Of a stretch of DNA of 64,000 nt, positions 61,247 to 64,000 are shown piece by piece (the stretch's first letter is position 1; each line of letters starts with the position of its first letter). The notes under the pieces were generated by a model. It was given only the letters and a program-made list of their open reading frames with translations. It was not told the DNA's origin and did not search any database. This DNA comes from Persicaria tinctoria (lineage: Eukaryota > Streptophyta > Magnoliopsida > Caryophyllales > Polygonaceae). Location: NCBI GenBank assembly GCA_037127255.1, contig JBANSL010000001.1, forward strand, positions 28,824,501 to 28,888,500. Reading direction: 5' to 3'. The position numbers were made by a program, and so were the translations under genes.

Positions 61247-61679
61247 TCACATGATGATCTTGTATAGATGGTCCCGCGCGATCAACAACTCTATCTCCCT
61301 CGTCCAAATCCATTCAAAATGGGCACGACCATTATGGATGAAGACCATGGACGAACCCATTTCGAAGCCATGGGACTCGGCGAAATCATTCCATCCGCAG
61401 CCCAAGTAAAGAAGCCCGGAAGCTCGCCGCTCTATAGAAACTGGAAAATTCACTAGCAGATGAGAAGAAAGCAACACTTGCTCAAGAAGGGCATCCTTGT
61501 ATTCCTCTTCGAATCTAAGCGGAAAAAGCTGCAAAAAAAGAAAGGAGAAAGGCGCACGATTAAAAAAAATGAAACAAAAATAAAGATTTAAGAGAACACG
61601 ACCTTACCATCCTCACAAGCTACTCCGAGTAATCGATCGCCTGAAAGAAAGCTCATCGGACTCCGCGGGAAGGGACCAT
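61247..61679 (-). pseudogene. B3-domain paralogue with stops in exon 1 (B3-ii)
   Basis: Same layout as B3-i. Exon 1 is 61608-61679, again 72 nt from an ATG, with donor ATG/GTAAGG. Exon 2 is 61247-61528, after the acceptor TTTTTTTGCAG. Exon 1 reads AFFQAIDYSE and LVRM around a TAG, with a TGA earlier at codon 9. Exon 2 is open with LFPLRFEEEYKDALLEQVLL, LLYLGCGWNDFAESHGF and GSSMVFIHNGRAHFE, then diverges (ending YKIIM). The two stops make it a probable pseudogene, unless another start is used. Confidence 0.6.
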
Positions 61680-62074
61680 AGGGGCCCTAAACGTTAAAGG
61701 ATGAACGATTGTAGATCCTCGCATTCCAAAGAGAGAGAACGGATCAACAATCCATCCTTTTGTTTTATTATTCACATGGAAATAGTAACTCCTTTGAGAG
61801 GTGCATGACTGACGCGTGCTCCAAAATTGAGAAAATAGAGGAACATGTTCGCTTCGAATAAAGCACCATTCTATCGAAAACAACAAAAAGTCATGTCAAA
61901 AACTCTACATGAGCCTCGATAAATACCTCTAAAGTAATTGACACAATCCAAAGTATCACGCTTAGGTCGGATCACAACTATGGGCGATATAAACTAAGCT
62001 AGAAACACCCCTTGGAGGGTATAAAAACCAAATAATGAAAGAGTAAAGAATATATAAACAACATCCCTCAACAG
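61680..62074. other. Intergenic spacer upstream of B3-ii
   Basis: A minus frame of 77 codons (61653-61886) runs into exon 1 of B3-ii and is probably untranslated leader. Nothing else was recognised. A TATATAAA word at 62051 is too close to the ATG of B3-iv to be a convincing promoter. Confidence 0.35.
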
Positions 62075-62383
62075 ATGGAACCCGGAGCACCGCCTAGAGC
62101 TTTCTACCGAGTCATCATGAGGGAAGAGCAACTCTAGACACTTCGACTTCCCTTAGTGTACATCCTGTTCGAAGAAGATGCACACACTCTAGCTAGGCTC
62201 AGGTCTCGCTCTGACCAGGAGCATGAAGTCAAGGTGGAGAGGGATGAGGATAGCCTTTTCTGGTTAACTCAAGGATGGTTCGAATTCACCCAGGAGAATC
62301 GAGTCCATGTGGGAGATTCGATTTTTGAAGTCGACGTCGTAAGCCCTGACAGCGACGAGAATGGAGAGGTAGGACATCCCTGA
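62075..62383 (+). pseudogene. Intronless B3-like copy on the plus strand (B3-iv)
   Basis: ATG at 62075, stop at 62383, one TAG at codon 21. The text MEPGAPPRAFYRVIMREEQL, then LRLPLVYILFEE, fits the FFxVI..LxxLRLP start of B3 domains. FWLTQGWFEFTQEN and VHVGDSIFEVDVV fit the GW..F and GD..F strands. Unlike the three minus-strand copies it has no intron and the opposite orientation, so it is not a simple tandem copy. The C-terminus is acidic (SPDSDENGEV). Confidence 0.5.
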
Positions 62384-62623
62384 TCTTTTAAGTCATATAG
62401 TCGCGTAGTCGGCCCTAGTATGATGTATTAGGTTTAAATGGATCTGTGCTTCGCACACCAAACTCATTTCCGTTTATTATGATTAATAAAAGATCCCCCT
62501 TTAAGCCCGATCAAGGATTCAAAGCAAAATAGATAGGAAATGAAGATCACGGTTCTAATCCGAGTTACACGTGAAATAAAACCCATACAAAAATTAGAAA
62601 CATACTTTACTGATTGTTGGAAA

Positions 62624-63061
62624 TCAACAAGACCCACTAGAAGAAGACGCAGAGCTGTGAATAGCCGCATCATCATCTCTAATCTCACGAGGCGGACAAA
62701 CCTTAAAAGAAACATTGCCCCTATGAAAAAACATCATGGCACTACCCATCCCAAGATCATGAAGGGTGAAAAAATCTTCCCATCCGCGTTCGAGTTGAAA
62801 AAGACCGTTTTCACTCCAAGATACCACCACTGGGAAGTCACGAACTAAATATGAAGATAAGAAAGCCCATTCTGACGGCAGCGGTCCGTATTCTGCCTCA
62901 ATTTGAGGTGGTAAAACCTGCCCGCGATAAAAAAACACGAATCAATAACCGTTTTAGACTTTCTTAAGGAAATCAAAAAAGAAGCTTACAAGTCGAGAAA
63001 GTTGATCCGTGGTCTCTATTTTCTGGAAAAAGGCTCAACGATTAAAAACCCCTGAAGCCAT
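62624..63061 (-). pseudogene. B3-domain paralogue with one stop in exon 1 (B3-iii)
   Basis: Exon 1 is 62990-63061 (72 nt from ATG, donor CTT/GTAAGC). Exon 2 is 62624-62917 (acceptor GGGCAG/GTT). Exon 1 has AFFQKIETTDQLSRL after a TGA at codon 9, the same codon as in B3-ii. Exon 2 reads VLPPQIEAEYGPLPSEWAFL, DFPVVVSWSENGLF and RGWEDFFTLHDLGMGS, then FFHRGNVSFKV and a Ser-rich tail. A TTTATAAG word (minus, about 63129-63136) lies about 70 bases upstream of the ATG. Exon structure and intron place match B3-i exactly. Confidence 0.6.
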
Positions 63062-63384
63062 AGAGTCCAGGATAATATAAACAATCAAAAAGTTTTAAAA
63101 GTGGTAATCATTTTAAAAGAAGTTGGCCCTTATAAAGGAAAACCACATCTTACGGATTAAAGACAAGTGGTAGGAAAGCTTCGTACATCTTGACTAACCC
63201 TCTCCACACTTGGGAAAGATGCCAGAACATTGATGAGCAAAAATTTACATAAGTAAGGTATCATGTCTAGGTTTCAAGCCAAACATTGCAAAGAGCAAAT
63301 ATCCCATGAAACACCAAAAGGCCTTAACAGGCACCCAAGTTAAAGAGTTAGTCCTATACAACAAACTAGGATAAAACTTAAACG
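63062..63384. other. Spacer between B3-iii and the coiled-coil ORF
   Basis: About 320 bp without a recognised gene. It contains the TATA-like word for B3-iii and the 3' flank of the minus-strand ORF to the right. Confidence 0.4.
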
Positions 63385-64000
63385 ATCAAGTGGTTGTGGT
63401 CAAAGCTTCAGTTTCATCATCAGCATTTTCATTGTCTTCATCCTCAGTGTCCGACTCCTCTGCGGCCATCTCTTTCTTTGAAAGCCCCCAATTCGCGCTT
63501 CTCATGCTTGGTTCAAACTTCTCCAAAGGAACCTCAGGGTGAGCTTCGGAGCGCGACACACTCTAGTTGATACCCGCGATCATTCCTTTTCAAAAATAGC
63601 TAAAGCATTTGTCCTTTAGAATACCTTCACCCTTTGGAGTCTGAAGACAAGCCTTTGCTACAGAAGACAAGAAAGATGTACCAATCTCTGTTTTGATATA
63701 TTCAGAAGACAAGTATTCTAAACCCGCGGGGGTTTGAAGCCATTGGAGAGCCACCTCTTGGTCCCAACGAGATCGAATGGTTTCAAGCTCCTGCTTTGTG
63801 ATGGATTGCTCCTCGCGAAGAATCGAGTAATCCTCTTCCAACTTACCAATGGCAACTTGTTTTGTTTGAAGAAGGTTTCGCAAACGTTCCTCTGCAACCT
63901 TGAGCTCATTAACTTGCAGACAAACAGCATCCATCGCGGATTTCAAGCCATCCCGTTCTTTCTTTAAAACCCCTACATTCCCTTTAGTCGCTTGAAGTTC
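63385..64000 (-). pseudogene. C-terminal part of a coiled-coil protein, cut by the window edge
   Basis: A minus-strand frame enters from beyond 64000 and is open to about 63590. It has a long coiled coil (VNELKVAEERLRNLL, VAIGKLEEDYSILREE), then ALQWLQTPAGLEYLSSEYI and KACLQTPKGEGILKDK. After a TGA and a TAG the same frame continues with EAHPEVPLEKFEPS and an acidic tail (AAEESDTEDEDNENADDE), ending in TTTT and a stop near 63385. The layout recalls the antisense extra ORF proteins (putative gypsy-type transposon family) seen downstream of pol in some plant Ty3/gypsy elements. That assignment is tentative. Confidence 0.45.

Overview
The window is repeat-rich nuclear DNA of a flowering plant. 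The evidence is Tat- and Athila-lineage Ty3/gypsy retrotransposons, a CACTA-type transposon end, plant B3 DNA-binding domains and plant-style introns. I could not fix the species; a eudicot seems likely. No conventional single-copy gene was recognised outside a small B3-domain cluster at the right end. No rRNA, tRNA, CRISPR or bacterial feature was seen. Gene calls rest on motif reading and LTR comparison by eye, without database searches.

Left third (1-23600). Two related large non-coding LTR retrotransposons (LARD-like) lie on the minus strand. Element A has its 3' LTR at 1-2708 and an internal region that breaks off near 7756. Element B has a 3' LTR at 10973-14122, an internal region with a primer binding site at 19303-19314, and a 5' LTR cut off at 21500. 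Between them a solo LTR (8051-10854) of family A is flanked by a perfect 5-bp duplication CGTAG and sits in a small island of apparently non-repetitive DNA. A CACTA-like terminal fragment follows (21501-22595), then about 1 kb of unassigned sequence.

Centre (about 23600-59950). A decayed Tat-lineage element (T1, plus strand) carries a TATA-containing 5' LTR, gag, protease, RT, two RNase H domains and integrase, then a 3' array of 81-bp tandem repeats. Its gag is split by a 29.2-kb insertion (25735-54976) with target duplication ATCCC. That insertion, complex C, has three LTRs and two internal regions (LTR-int-LTR-int-LTR) of a minus-strand non-autonomous Tat-type element that retains only a broken gag. 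Its middle LTR holds a young Athila-lineage element D (33697-42138, duplication GCCTA) with an open 1070-codon gag-protease ORF and no RT. Its second internal region holds E (45482-47669), a 2.2-kb miniature LTR element with a 238-aa ORF of unknown function. The order of events is T1, then C, then C tandem formation, then D and E separately.

Right end (59950-64000). Three minus-strand paralogues each have a 72-nt first exon, a short intron and a B3-like second exon. The one at 60142-60671 is uninterrupted; the other two carry stops in exon 1. A fourth, intronless B3-like copy lies on the plus strand. The window ends in the C-terminal part of a minus-strand coiled-coil protein with an acidic tail. 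No second T1 LTR was found before the window edge. The B3 cluster could therefore be antisense cargo of T1 or flanking host DNA.
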